Of a DNA stretch of 64,000 nt, positions 10,893 through 23,435 are shown in pieces. The position numbers and the translations under genes are program-made. A model generated the notes under the pieces. The model was not told the origin of the DNA. It was given only the letters and a program-made list of their open reading frames with translations, and searched no databases. Origin of the DNA: Blasia pusilla (taxonomy: Eukaryota > Marchantiophyta > Marchantiopsida > Blasiales); assembly GCA_050084515.1 (NCBI GenBank), contig CM114274.1:23746001-23810000 (forward strand). The letters are read 5' to 3'. Each line of letters starts with the position of its first letter. Positions within the stretch are counted from its first letter, which is position 1.

Positions 10893-13076
10893 ATGTGGTG
10901 ATGTCAGGGAAATAGAGGAGGAGCGTACAATACGTGACCACCATTGACAGAAATGTCATCGCTGACGACAGTAGGACCACGAGTTGCGGCAACCTTACGT
11001 AAAGGCTGTGGAGGGGATGCAGTGCAGTAGAGTACCAGAGGTCAAGGAAGAGTTGCTGCTGCGGCTGCGGGATTGCTGCAACTACAGTAGTCAAACTCAC
11101 GCTAAAGGTCCTGAGACAACAGTACACCTGCTCCATCGTTAAGTGATGGTAGCATAGCTAGTGGTCGCAGCAGAGAGAAACTAAGCTCTAGTCTCCACAG
11201 CAAAAGAGTGCACCGCCTGCATCGGAAAACCCTCAGCAATGCCATCGGATGGCGCCTCCTCTTCGGGAAGGATCAAACATTCAACAGTTGTATTTGATTA
11301 GCGTTGGATCCGGGCTCTGCGGACTGCGTAGCGCCGATAAGATGAGAGCTTCGGTGTCAGGCCTGACCGACCTATGCTTTGTGCGATCGCACGGTGTGCG
11401 GATGGACTCATTGGACTGTGGACAGTGTTCAGAAGACTGGGCCGTGCTGGCCGCTCGCTCGTGTCGAATGATGACGGGAAATTGACGGCTGTAATGATTT
11501 TGTACTTTGATCTAAACTCGACTGGTTGAACCTTCGAGTAACCGAGTTCCTCAAAGATTATGACCTGACACCGGAGAAAGCACTACGGAGATGAGTCGAC
11601 AGACTCGGCAAGGGAGGTGTCCGTCCTTTGATTGGTGAAATTGTCCTTCCGGATCATATCACCTGACAGTGGAGCATTCGGGCGAGGTCTGCCTGCATGA
11701 ATTTCCTAGAGAGACAGACTCCAGTCTTAATCCGTCACTTCATTGGTAAAATTGACCTTCGGTATCATATCACCTGTGACCACCCTGAGCGCTCCCGAGA
11801 TGAGTATGCACGACGGTGGAGGATGCACTTTTGTCGCTTTGTGAATAAATTGGGTGACAGTATCGTTGAGCGCCCCTGCGGAGACGTCCCCCAGTGGGGG
11901 GTTGAGCAAAGGTTGTTCCCGGGAAGTCGATGCTACCTATGCTTCTCTACGGTGCAGGCGTATGGCCTTTGGACAAATCTGGTTTTCAGGAAGTGAAAAT
12001 TAACTCGGCTTTTGCGAATTAAAATGCGTCAGAGTGAAACCGACGAAACTACTAATTTGCAGGTTTGAAACGATTCTCATGAGCTCGTTGTGCAGGTATC
12101 TGCGGTATTTGACGAAAGGAATATTCAATCCTTTCGTCAAGTCCAAATGTCACTTGTGGCCTACGTTAAATGTTATGTTCAAGTGATCTGATGGTCAGAC
12201 GGGGCTGGTGCTAGCGCAATTCATGCATCGACGAGCGTTACATGTCTCCAGTTCAGAAAAACCCGGGCTGTCGGATTGACTTCATTAGCGACTACCCGAC
12301 AAAGAAAAAGACGAATGGCGGTCACGGACGCTTGAAACATTCTCTAATGAGATCGCCAATCGAGGCATCCACTTTTTGGAGTACAGAAGTCATCGACATG
12401 TATTTCTTGCTTACCACATTTGGCTTTGGAGTGTGACCTCAACATCCGGATATCTCAAAGCTGAAAGTATTTCGGCACCCCGAGTACATCGCATTTGCAT
12501 GCCCCATGAGATAAGGCCAATCAAGCTTTGCTGACTAGCCAGCAATCTTCTGAATTCAATCATCCCCGGAATCTTTACATGGCCCTTGTCTACGCATTGC
12601 CAGCAATGAAATCAGAGATACCTTCCTAGAAATCTGCACACTAGTTGCTGAAAACGAGGTCAGAGTACATGACACTACGGAAACTAGAGCCCGAGTTCCC
12701 AAAATCAGGATTCCTGTCATGCATGAGACGTACAATTTTTTGAATATAAGGTCCACCTTAGAAAAACTGTCATCTGATTAAAAGATGGTAACATTGTACA
12801 TAGATGATGATTTGACACTAACCCAAAACCATCCTAAAAGTGCAATCTCAATTAAAAGATGGTAACATTGTACACATATGGTAATGTCGCACTTCCCCCA
12901 AAGCCATCCTAAAAAGTGCAATCTCTGTTCCCGGTGCTGTTGCTAAGTGACTGGGCATTCAAAATCACAACGATCTTCCCCACACCAGACCATCACAACT
13001 CACCACATTATACTTCCTTCAATATACAAAAGCAATCTATTCATCACAAACAGATCGACCAATCTCATCTTCCACC
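10893..13076. other. Intergenic DNA with unrecognised ORFs
   Basis: Composition is moderate. Plus-strand ORFs at 11249-11485, 11697-11996 and 12242-12436 have no motif I can name. A partial internal repeat is visible: TTGGTGAAATTGTCCTTC at about 11634 resembles TTGGTAAAATTGACCTTC at about 11743, and both are followed by ATCATATCACCTG. This may be an old transposon relic. The last few hundred bases are probably the 3' untranslated region of the minus-strand PDCD5 gene. Confidence 0.4.
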
Positions 13077-14651
13077 TCAGTCCTCATCCAATACGCTTCT
13101 CCGACGCTGGATCTGCTCACAGCAGGGGCATCAGGATTAAGATACTACTCATATAGGTCAGCTGCAGAGAGGTGATTTTTAAAACACAATCTGCTGGAAA
13201 CTTACAGTGACTTTTGTTGACTTCTTGTTAGTCTGTTCATTGATCTGTTCAAGTAAGGTGATCAGACGCTCCTCAGAAACCTGGAAAGGCAACCAGACAC
13301 ATTTCAGTGTTGGAAACGGGGCTTGGTGGACACAGCTAGTGGTAACACAGAAGAGAACACATTCATAGCAGATTCTGTTGGGCGTCACTTGGGCAAGCTC
13401 CTGGACAAAACTATCAGATTATCGTTACGACACAACCTTTGAATGAGTTTGAATCAACTATCCTAGGGCACCTTGAAACCAGAGTTTGAAATCATCACCA
13501 AGATTAGAGTTGAATCCAATGCTAATGTCCACCTAAACTGACCTTCTCGGTGATCTGTCCATACTGAGCACTCCGCAATATGAGGTCTTCAACACCTCTT
13601 GCTTTGTCGGGCTTCACTAAAGCAATGCGGGAAACTGAACCAAAACCACCAGAACAACCTATCATAAAATTGCAAAGATGTAAAGAAGATAATTCTATTT
13701 TTGCACCTGTTTCCTGCGAGATCAAGGGCAGTCAATTGTCTTTGCGCATTTCTACTAGTGGATTGTAATAATAGCTCAAACCATTTTCTTTTTTAGGATT
13801 GGCTCCTGCCCTCTCTTTCTTTCTTTCTAGTTGAAATTTGAATATTTGAAGACTTGTTGCTTGAATTACAAAAATCAACTGGGGCTCCCTCAGTAGAGTT
13901 ATTTGCGGGATGAGATTAGGGAGAGAAGGACCTTACGTCGCTCCCGTGCCTCTGAGGATAGTACCCTTGCCAACATCATTTGGCGGCGTTCCTCAGCCTC
14001 CCTGCATATTCCAATCCCATATCACAGGCTTTTACTTGGGTGAGTGGCAATCTTGTGAGACAAAGGCTCTTCCCATCCATATCCCCTGATTACGCAAAGA
14101 TCACACTCCAAGAATGTGGCCCTGTTAAAGAGCAGACCTTTATTATGACTTCCGCCTAGTACTATGTCTTGCTCATTAGCATCTCACAAGAATCCTAAGC
14201 TAGGGTCCCATGTCACATATAAGCAACATTTCATGCCCACGACTACCCTTTACTGACCTTTTCTGTTCCTCCTGAGACTCCTGCTGCTCTTTGCTTTGTG
14301 GAAACGATTGCTGCAGAGCCACCCACATCATTTACAAGGTAGAAAGTGAGAGTTAGCAACAGGATCCAGAGAAGAGACATAACCGTCCAGAGGCACAGCA
14401 GCTTCTGTCTGCATCCAAGAGGCACCAAGGAATCGGGTTATCACACCGCAGCAATCCAGACATGACTAAAGTATCCACCGTCCAGTTCTTAGGATTCATA
14501 ACCAACACCCTGTCAGACACATGTGCGCCGCTAACGAAAGGCTTTCGAGCAGAAAATCGAGTGGGAAGAGGCATACCCCAGCACCTCCACCACTCTTCGC
14601 CATCAGCTCCTGCATCCTGCGCTGTCTGAGTGCTGCAAGCTCCGGGTCGTC
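13077..14651 (-). CDS. PDCD5: PDCD5 (programmed cell death 5) homologue, five coding exons, 5' end unresolved
   Basis: Coding exons on the minus strand are 14651-14577, 14310-14258, 14001-13937, 13634-13543, 13280-13206 and 13112-13077 (six segments; the missing start exon is extra). Every junction is GT-AG and phases agree, giving about 131 residues, close to the usual 125-135. Landmarks: DPELAALRQRRMQELM near the N-terminus, a Gln/Glu-rich linker, EAEERRQMMLARVLSSEARE, LSRIALVKPDKARGVEDLIL, VSEERLITLLEQINEQT, and the C-terminal IQRRRSVLDED then TGA. PDCD5 is a small three-helix nuclear/cytosolic protein that binds nucleic acid and, in animals, the CCT chaperonin and TIP60. The start is unclear: ATG-TCT at 14763-14758 precedes a GT, but splicing there gives the wrong phase by one base; an in-frame upstream extension to 14720 is also open. 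The downstream parts are firm. Confidence 0.93.
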
Positions 14652-15770
14652 CTGAAACACAACCCAGTGGATCCCATGAACCGACAAATATTTCCACATA
14701 CAGAGCATGGAGCGATTCACGACTTATACTTCCACGTTTCCAGATTTTATGCCCACCAGACATCGTAGCCCGGAGTCCGGCTTGTCCGGCTTGTACTCAC
14801 ATGAGAAACACGCCGGTGGTCCTAAACACTGGGGCTCGAGAAAATGAAATTCCCACACGACAGAGAAGAGTCACCAATTTCTCATCCTCAGAGCAATCGA
14901 CACTAGCGACATCGCATGGGATCGCATTGTCAGCTTCTTGCATATCTTGGGAAGTGATAAAAAACCCGGGAATCGCCGCGATCAGTCATTTCTCGCTGTC
15001 GAAGTGCATCAACACAGGCAATTGCAACGGTACTCGCGATAGAACTGTGGAACTCAACTACGGCAGCAATGTTCTATTCCCTTCTTACCCCACAGGATTT
15101 CCCTCCTTCCGCAAAATGTAGGGGCCCATAACTTCAACGGCATGTGCTTAACCTGCGATCGTCTTCATCTCTCGCCCTTCTTGTAGAAAATCACTATGAA
15201 TTACTAGCGAAAGTTTCATCATGCGTCGACAACCAAACAGGGCAGAGGTGGTAGGGTCATCCAATACATCCCTCCCACACGAAGGAAAAACCCTAATTTT
15301 TTTGTCATCCGAGGAATCTACATCAAACGCGCATTTCTTTCATTGCTCCCTAGCTGAATATCCCACAATTCAAGAGCCACACACACACAAGCAGAACTGC
15401 GGAGCAGTTGGACAGCTGAGTATCCTGAAACTCACGCATCCGTTCTCTAAGCGAAACTTCAAAACAACCCTCTCCACCTCTCCTGATTTTGAAGACTTCC
15501 AAATGATCCAACAGGGAAAAAACGGCAGGAATTGCACAGCCACGGCCTCATTAACGCACCATGATTGGAGGCTCGTCGATCAAACGAACTCAGATCCGAT
15601 GCAGAAAAAGCCGCGAGCGATCCTCCCCTTCCGGTGCTGCGTTGAGCGATGGACCACTACCGACTTTCGTGTCGATCCTTCCTCGTGCGGAACAACATTA
15701 CAGCACCGCCTCTTGCACAGACTTCGCTGCCCCTTTTTTCCCCTACTTTCGTCCTGAGAAATCATCTCTT
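14652..15770 (-). promoter_or_regulatory. Upstream region of PDCD5, no separate gene recognised
   Basis: This is GC-richer than the AT-rich block beyond 15.77 kb and probably holds the first exon, leader and promoter of PDCD5. A donor-like AT/GTGAGTAC on the minus strand near 14803 suggests a leader intron. Open frames on the plus strand (14630-15121, 15221-15757) lack domains and are probably chance in stop-poor DNA. A divergent gene cannot be excluded. Confidence 0.4.
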
Positions 15771-18700
15771 ACTTTGATTAAATCTTATCTAATTATCTAA
15801 TTAAGGAAAATTTTAATCTAAATTTCTATCATTATTTGAGGAAGAGGTTGTCCTAGACCAAACTAGTTTTTACATGGGGTGAATTTTTTATAATAGAGGA
15901 GAGGTTGGGTGTGGATTGGGTATCCCATAAAGTAGTCCGTGGGCACTTTGTTTATAGTTATGGGGGTCTATGTTGATTTGGTCGGTTGAAGTCAAGAATT
16001 TTCGTTTCACGCCAAAAATTGGGCACAAAATGTGTGGTTTCTTTGTATTTTGTGTCATATAGCTTGTTTCTATTGAGAAAACTTTGAAAATCACCATATG
16101 CCGATATTGATACCTTGGAAGTACAAGTTACACGGAAAAACTCTCCTCAAGCATAGACAATGCTGGTATGTGATAATTTCTCCAAGAACAAAAGGTACTT
16201 GCCTCTTAAAATGTGGATTCAGGTTTCTATTGGAAGGCAATCTAGATGACCTTGACATCTTTGTAGACCCTTCATTTTGATCCAAGTCCATTAATACCCC
16301 TCCAATTTGGGTTCCCCCTCTAGAGCCAAGCAACATTGTGCTCCAATCCACATTCATCCCTCGTCACTCAAACAATAATATTTGCATGAAGATATGTTTC
16401 CCTTCCACTTTCCTTCCTTCCTCATTATCTTCTAGTGTGCCTACATCAATCTCCTACCCTCCCAAACTCTTCTCGACCCCATATGACATGAATATAAAGG
16501 GATGTTGAATTTTCCACCATCCCATACCCTCTTTCTTATTGTGGAGTGGGAAAAGGGTTTGAAATCTTCCACCATATTCCATAAAAAAATTTCAAGTATC
16601 CTAATGAAATGGAAGGGCCACTAATATTTTCAAAGGTGGTAGTTCCTCTAGTGTATCAAGTTGCAAATTTTCCTCTTCTCCTACATGTGAAGAACTCGCG
16701 GTCACAAGTTCAAAATCCAAATCAACAAAGACCACCATCTTATTCTCTATAGAAGTTCCTACATGCTCCTCTAGATGGATCCCCTCAAAAGTGGCTGATG
16801 GGACAACAACATGCCCATCCTTTAATTAATTGTGGTTGTGCATCCAATGATATCACTAAGGTCCCTTCTACTTCTCTCATGGGAATTTTTGCACATTCCA
16901 TCACCAAATTTGACAACATTTCTATCTTCTACGAGGACAAGATGTACATATCAAGATCCTACAAAATTTCCAAGAAGAATTTCATCAATGATGTGAATGG
17001 TATTCTTTTAAAATTTAAAATAGACATGACCCGATGTGAATTTGAAATAGTGAAAAGTTTTTTCTTTTTCTCCATTGCCACGGAGGAAATTAACAACGTT
17101 GATGTAAATTATTCTTCTAAATAGAAAAAATAACCATTCATCTTACACACTTGGGTTGTTAAGGACATAGAAATACATTGATCATTTAAAACCAATGAAA
17201 GCTACTTGAAGCACTATTGCATTGAAGGAGTTTCTTTTTCTATTTGGTGAAGGTTGCACAAAAGTTCAAGAAAGCAAACATGAGCTCATAGTGGGACATG
17301 TCCATATGCATCAATATATGGGGATGACAATGACGTATCAATAAGGGTGGTAGAGTATTAGTTTGTAGGCTAGACAAAAAAAGTGTGAGAAAGTGAGAGT
17401 GGGAAGAAGTATATATGGGGACATGGTCTAAGACGTTGTTAAGGGTTGCAGTTGCCAAGGAGAGGTTGGATATGCATGCAAGATCAACGCGTGCATGGCA
17501 GTGTTCTAAACCAAGGAGGGGCTATCCACTAGTTTCTAGCTATTACACTGAAGGGCTATGCTTGTGTGCATATAGCTTCATATGTGCAAGGTTTGATATG
17601 GAATTTTTTAGAATTTTTTGGAAAATATTATGAAATATTCGGGTCTTTAAAGTTTCCATATAGGAAAAAACTTATCTATCACATCAGTGATAACTCTGGG
17701 AGTGAATCTTTGGGAAGTTTTTGATTTTTTTTATCAATATTCAATATTTGCAAAAAATTTCATGTGAGTGATAGTTTGGTTATGATTTTATAAGAGCCAT
17801 TATGATATGAAGATGTAAATGGGTAGATTATAGTGGAGTTGCAATTCGCTTTGCTAGTGCATGTGGTGATTGGTGTAGCACAATTGATACAAGTGTGTAT
17901 TAGCATATGAGACTCCATCATACAAATACACAATCACCTTTGAGACTTGCACCTCATGCATGGACACAATAACATGTATCAAGATGTATTTAGAGCTTCT
18001 TGAGCGATCTCATGAGACGCAATGTCTTCGACAATCTTAGACAAAGTCCCAAGATCCAAGGACCTTCATCCTTGCATCTATGCTTGGTTATGAAGTCTCG
18101 GGAGTAACCCTTAGCGTAATGCATCAGCAAGTAGTCAAGAGGATGATCTTGAACTTGCTTGATGGCGGACTAGCTCGATTAGCCATAATGCAAGATACAC
18201 TCATTATCATGGAGCTTTATCTACAAATTCAGTAGTGTTTGGCGAGGCATATTGATGAGCTGATAGTATGTTTGATGATTGGAGATATGCTTAGTATGTA
18301 TATCTCAATGGAGGGATTTTGTGTTCCATGTCAGATTCTACCATTGTATCCTAGAGTGATTCTTGCGGTATTGGTGAGAGAGCACTTGATAGAGGGTACA
18401 ACTAAGTTTGAGCCAAACCTAGACGGATTGAGAGGTTATGGCCATACAAGTTTGGCCATGTTGATTTTGAGTCTTATGAGAACTTCAACAACATCCAAGG
18501 CAAAGAAGTTCCTTTTTCTATATTGTAAAGCATATATACTAGAGATGTATTCTTGTGAGTGACTTGTAGGTGAATCAAACCCCATCTTATTGACACAAGA
18601 TCTTGATAGCCATTCAAGGTGAGTTCCAAAAGCGGGAGAGCATCTCAAGCGACATGATGTAGAATATGATTAGTTGGTTCACTTCGTATTTTCATCATTG

Positions 18701-18882
18701 AGTGTTGCTATGTGGAAGCTAGCAGAGAAAATACTTGTGGGTGTTCTGGAGCAAAAGATATGGGTGTTGGTGACAATAGCACCAAAGGATTTTTGCATAT
18801 TAAATGAGGGGCATTTGGAGATAAGAGTTGGCACCCATCGGTATCTAACAAGAGAGAAACATAGTGTAATGGTGACAATATG

Positions 18883-18958
18883 ACTTAGGGTTTATGGTTT
18901 ACGATGTATGTCTTGGATATTAGGGCTTAGGGTTTAGGGTAATTGTTTAGGGTTTAGT
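18883..18958 (+). repeat. Degenerate telomere-like TTTAGGG words
   Basis: Words of the plant telomere type (TTTAGGG and TTAGGGC) recur several times with interruptions between 18883 and 18958. It is too degenerate to be a telomere; it may be an interstitial remnant or chance in AT-rich DNA. Confidence 0.4.
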
Positions 18959-21049
18959 AACATTTGGGTATATTTCTTGATAATATTTATTGAAAATAAA
19001 TTAATAGGATTATATAGTGTAAGGGTGAGAGAGTGAATTGATAACGAGTAACGAAGTTATGGCAATCTTGGATGACACTAAAGGGAACACACTCCTTTAG
19101 ACATGATGGAGATAAGGCATTCTAAGATGCCTTCATAAGTATATCTCCCTTGCAAATTTTTTTACATTTCTTTTTGACTCAAAATAAATCTAGCACTTGT
19201 TTTGGCTTATGGTGTGGCAATGTCTTATGGCACTCAAAAAAGGGTTATAGTATTTGATGATGTTCACCGCAACAAGAAGATGCACAAACACGTGTTTGTT
19301 GATTAGGACCTATGTGTAACCTTGGTATATTACTACATTAGTAAATAAATTCAAGTGATATGCATAAATTTTTTTCCATGTTTTTCATACATACATTCTA
19401 GGGATACTCAAAGTGAGGGATGAAGTTCATGTAGCGATTAAATTTTCCATAAGTACCTCCTAAACCTCCTTTGAAGATTCACCATGGGAGATAAGGACAA
19501 GAAAGAGTTGCATCCCATTAGTTAATGATGATTACCATTTTCACATTGTTGGCATTCCTTACAAGAAGGGAAGAGTGCATAGTTCACCATCAAAATTCTA
19601 TGTCCGCCAAAGTTATGGCATCAAGAAAAAGAGAAACCCCCTTCATCTATAGCGAGACGAATGTGGGAAGGATAATATGACATATTTTCATATTTTTATT
19701 CCCAAGTATGAGCCCCAAATAAATTTGGAACTTTCTCCTTATTCTATCTATGACAACAAACCTAAGATGTTAAACTTGATCGCATATTAGACTTGCAACC
19801 GATGTCTCCATCCTCTTTTCCTGAATTTATGGGATTCTTTTGATACTTTTCAAAAAATATGTGCTCACTATTCTCTCAAGAATTGTCAATTTTCCCCTTG
19901 TCATATTCCTTTCTTTCCATTATCACTACTCATTATCATCAATACATCTCGGTGGTATTATAACATGCATACGTATTGTTATTGAAAAGTCAAGTCCATA
20001 TGATAGATGGTCACTTATCTTTTCATCCATTCACATCTTGTCAACCACTACTACTTCCATCAAATTTATTTCTAGCGATCAATTGCATATTATATTTATT
20101 TCAATCGATTAATCGCATAGATCATTGAATTATTTTTGTGTGAGTTTGTTACGGCCCCTAGTAAAAGGCTATAATTTTTTCAGTTATTTACGTGGGGAAA
20201 ATTAGATTATAATTGCAAAATGCCCCTTAAGACAATATGGGATACGTTCCCGACCCCTCTTGTGAATTCAATGCTCTCCTCCATCCTCTGAAGGTTGCAC
20301 AGAACGGACAAGTCTATTGCAAATGGTTCCATGGAGACAAGAACGAGTTTATCTAGGGGTTGGATTACATGTTTGCAACAACACTTTACACCATCACATA
20401 ATTCCACTCATCAAAGATATTTACACCATAAGTAAGCCCCATAATCATTTGTTTTTTTCTCAAAAAGCTTCCAAAAATAAATACTCTCTCGTGCACTAAA
20501 AAACTCTCCTTACAATACACATGCTTACCAACATGTGCGACCAAATTATAAGTCCTTTCATGAATGCAAAAAACAGGCAAGACAATTTTTTTACTCAAGC
20601 ATTATTGCACACAAATTTTTAGAGAAATATTTATTTAATCACAAATTAAACATTTACTTGGTGGAAAAACATTTCTCTTTGGTTATGTCTACAATATTCT
20701 CACTTGTACTTATACTTTTCTCTACACTACTTCTACTTAATGGGGCCCAAACTAGTTTTTTTTCATGCTATGCTCCTCCCCTTCCTCTTTCTCCTCTCCT
20801 CCCTCTAGAGCTATCTTCGTCCGCTCCCATTTGCTCCTCTCTTCCCTTACGCTCTTTTCCTTGTATCTCTTTGAGAAGATTTTTCCTTTGATTTCCCCTC
20901 CATACACTATGAAGATTTCTTCAGTTTTCCGTGAGTGTCTTTGTGCTTTTTTTTCCATCCGCCTTGCCAAGCCCCCACAAAACTTTGTATGAAATTAATC
21001 ACTTTATTTTTATTTTTGCAATATGATTCCACATCTATATCATTAAAAT

Positions 21050-21075
21050 AGGACGGGGTTTGAGAACCCCGTCCT
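21050..21075. repeat. Perfect 11-bp inverted repeat with 4-base loop
   Basis: AGGACGGGGTT, loop TGAG, then AACCCCGTCCT. It marks the edge of a 200-base GC-richer island (to about 21230) in very AT-rich DNA, which also holds an ACACGTGTT box at about 21117. It may be the end of a small foldback element. Confidence 0.6.
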
Positions 21076-22290
21076 CCCGTAACGACGTGTAGGCATTTTG
21101 AAGCCTTCCCCTTGCAACACGTGTTTAAGGGATTTGTGAAGAAATTTCACGGGAGGGTGTACGGGGGCGGCTAAGGGGAGGGGTATTCAAGTAACGAGGC
21201 TTTAGGGGTCTTGGAGGGGAATTCAAATAATAGTAATCCATATGTTTGAATTTTATTTTTTGATCCACATTAGATGGATAGAAATTGTCCAAGTAGGAAA
21301 ACCCATCAAGAGTTGAATGAAATAGAAAAGTATTTTTTCAAGAAATTAATAATTTATTTAATATTATAATCGGTGATTATAAATACTAGTAAAATGGAAT
21401 TTTTTTGATTAAAAATTATAATGTGTATCTTAATTTTAATGTGATAGAAAGGGAAAATAAATTTTAATGGGGAAGGAATAGACCAGATCTTATGGAAGGT
21501 TAAAATTATTGAGGGGATTGGGATATCATTTAAATAATTACTTAAAAGAGTGAAATGTTGTTGCTCTTCTAAGATTTTAGAAAATAAGAATTCTATTTAA
21601 AATTAATGATTTGATTATTTTTAAAATTAATCATATTAATTTGCATGTGATATTTTGGGAAAGGAAAATGAATTTTAATGGAAAATAAAAATTATGTAAT
21701 TAATTAAAATTAATTAAAATTTTTTTAGTGAATGTGATTTTGATGGGAAATTTTTTTTGTTAGGATTTTTAGGGTGAAATGTAATTATGCAGGGGAGATG
21801 GATATTACTCTTTTGAGATTTATAAGAGTGGAAATTATATGTAAAATTTTAAATTAAATATATTTTTAAATTAAAAGTATAATTTAAAAAATATCATCAT
21901 TTGTTTTTAAATCATTCTATTAAGGAAACTATGTGAGATATGCATAGCGAAATCTTTATTATTATGAGAAAATGTTTACTAAATTTATAAATATGTTTTT
22001 ATTTGACACATGATAATTAAATAATAAGATGTTTGAATTTGTGCGTTGCATCGGTTAATTTTTTCCTTTCACCAATTACATTAACAAAATTTTTTCAAAC
22101 ATTTTTTATGTTTTTACTAGTTCTATTATAAAACTAAATTATATTTACTTATACAGTTGTATAATACAGTGAGTGGATGTTGCGGTGTACTCGGATTTTT
22201 TATTTTTCCCGAATCCATCAAAGGGGCACACTAGTTTCTATTTTCGCCTACACTAAAAGACAATAAAAAACAAGTGAATTGACAGGTGTA

Positions 22291-23435
22291 ATGCCACGTG
22301 TCAGAGAACTTGACTCTGCCAGCGCAGCATGCGAAGCCTTGGTCTATCGTCTACACAATTTGTCGTACCGCAGCATGTATTGAGTTTTGTCCCGATTCCA
22401 AGATTCCTTCCACCTGGCGCAAACTGCAGCTTTCAAATTCGGCCGTCGTTAAATCTGGATGGTCGCCGTCGTTGATTCGGACGAGACTTCGAAATGGGTC
22501 GGCGGCGTGTCTTCTGAGAGGACTTGCCCGTTTCTCCTGACGGAAAGGACTCGGGTACAGTGTACACGTCGAAGACAGCAGAGGACGAATTTCCGAAGTT
22601 GGGAGAACTGTGCGGGTTGGGGGTCGGTAGTAGTCGACTACAGATCGGAGGGAGTGGTCTTCGCGTGTACAATTCGATGGTTGGTGGAGTAGTGATCCTG
22701 CGTGTCCCACTCGACTGACTCGCAGTGAGTCGTTCCCTTTCTGTGCGGGGCACAATCGGCACGCCGTTGAATCCCCCGTCACGCCATCACGAGAGGTACG
22801 CGAACGGTACTTTTCCGGATGTGAGCTTGTGGTATTTTCGGGATCGGTTTCATGGATGTCTGAATTCCACTAGTTGTCAGCTCTGTAGGAGGTGCGATGG
22901 TGTAGGGTGTCAGGGGGATTGAAGGTCTCCGGACTGGACTGAGAGCCGGTGGAGTTGTTTGTTTCTAGACGTCTAGAACTAGAAATCGGCACAGACCGGT
23001 CGCCGTGTTTGCCGTTGATGACTTCAGAAGAGTGCCTGTTGAATGTTTCCTGTGTCTGTGGCTAGCGGAATTCTGGCGGCAGTTCTCCGTGCGGGCGGGA
23101 GATTGAACTTCCCCTTCAGATTTTGAGGAACGTAGAGAATGAGATGGAAGAAGCGAAACGAGGACTGGTGAGCTGAGTCGTCGGTCCAGGGGCGAGGGCT
23201 CGGAGGAGAGCGAGTTATGATAATCTTGAAGCGCGCATAGACGACGGTTTTTCTTCCCGGCTGATCCTGTGAATCGTTTCAACTTGATGCACTATTAGAT
23301 CCTTCCACTCCCTCCGTGTCGTCGTGGGCTTCACAACACGGTGACTGGTCCGTCCATTTTCCTCTTGTCTGTGCAGTAATTGGCATCGTTTCCCGTGCAA
23401 GAATTGTGCGGAGACGACGGTCCCAGGGGGCCGAG
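22291..23435 (+). promoter_or_regulatory. Promoter and leader of the DUF6817/TPR-like gene
   Basis: A G-box (GCCACGTGTC, CACGTG core) lies at about 22292-22301, where AT-rich DNA gives way to GC-rich DNA. In plants this core binds bZIP and bHLH factors. Just upstream of the start codon, a pyrimidine-rich tract ends in TGTGCAG at 23377, a good 3' splice site, so the leader probably has an intron. Short ORFs in this interval on both strands have no recognisable domain. Confidence 0.45.

Larger units (their letters stand above)
15771..22290. other. Long AT-rich region without recognised genes
   Basis: About 6.5 kb of AT-rich DNA. The 108-codon ORF at 16798-17124 is Ile/Phe/Lys-rich with no motif; ORFs at 18239-18562, 19840-20112 and 20535-20891 are similar and likely composition-driven. 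Parts may be very old retroelement remains, but I could not assign RT, protease or integrase motifs. From 21.2 to 22.2 kb the DNA is nearly pure A/T with long T and A runs. Confidence 0.5.

Noticed and set aside
14630-15757. Plus-strand ORFs of 163 and 178 codons opposite the PDCD5 upstream region
   Set aside because: No domains, no splice context, and the first overlaps the PDCD5 exon in antisense.
18883-18958. Telomere or telomere-fusion site
   Set aside because: Only a few interrupted TTTAGGG-type words; too degenerate for a telomeric tract.
20752-20970. Charged antisense ORF near 20.8 kb (KKAQRHSRKTEE-type)
   Set aside because: It comes from a CT-rich low-complexity tract; no codon structure or homology visible.
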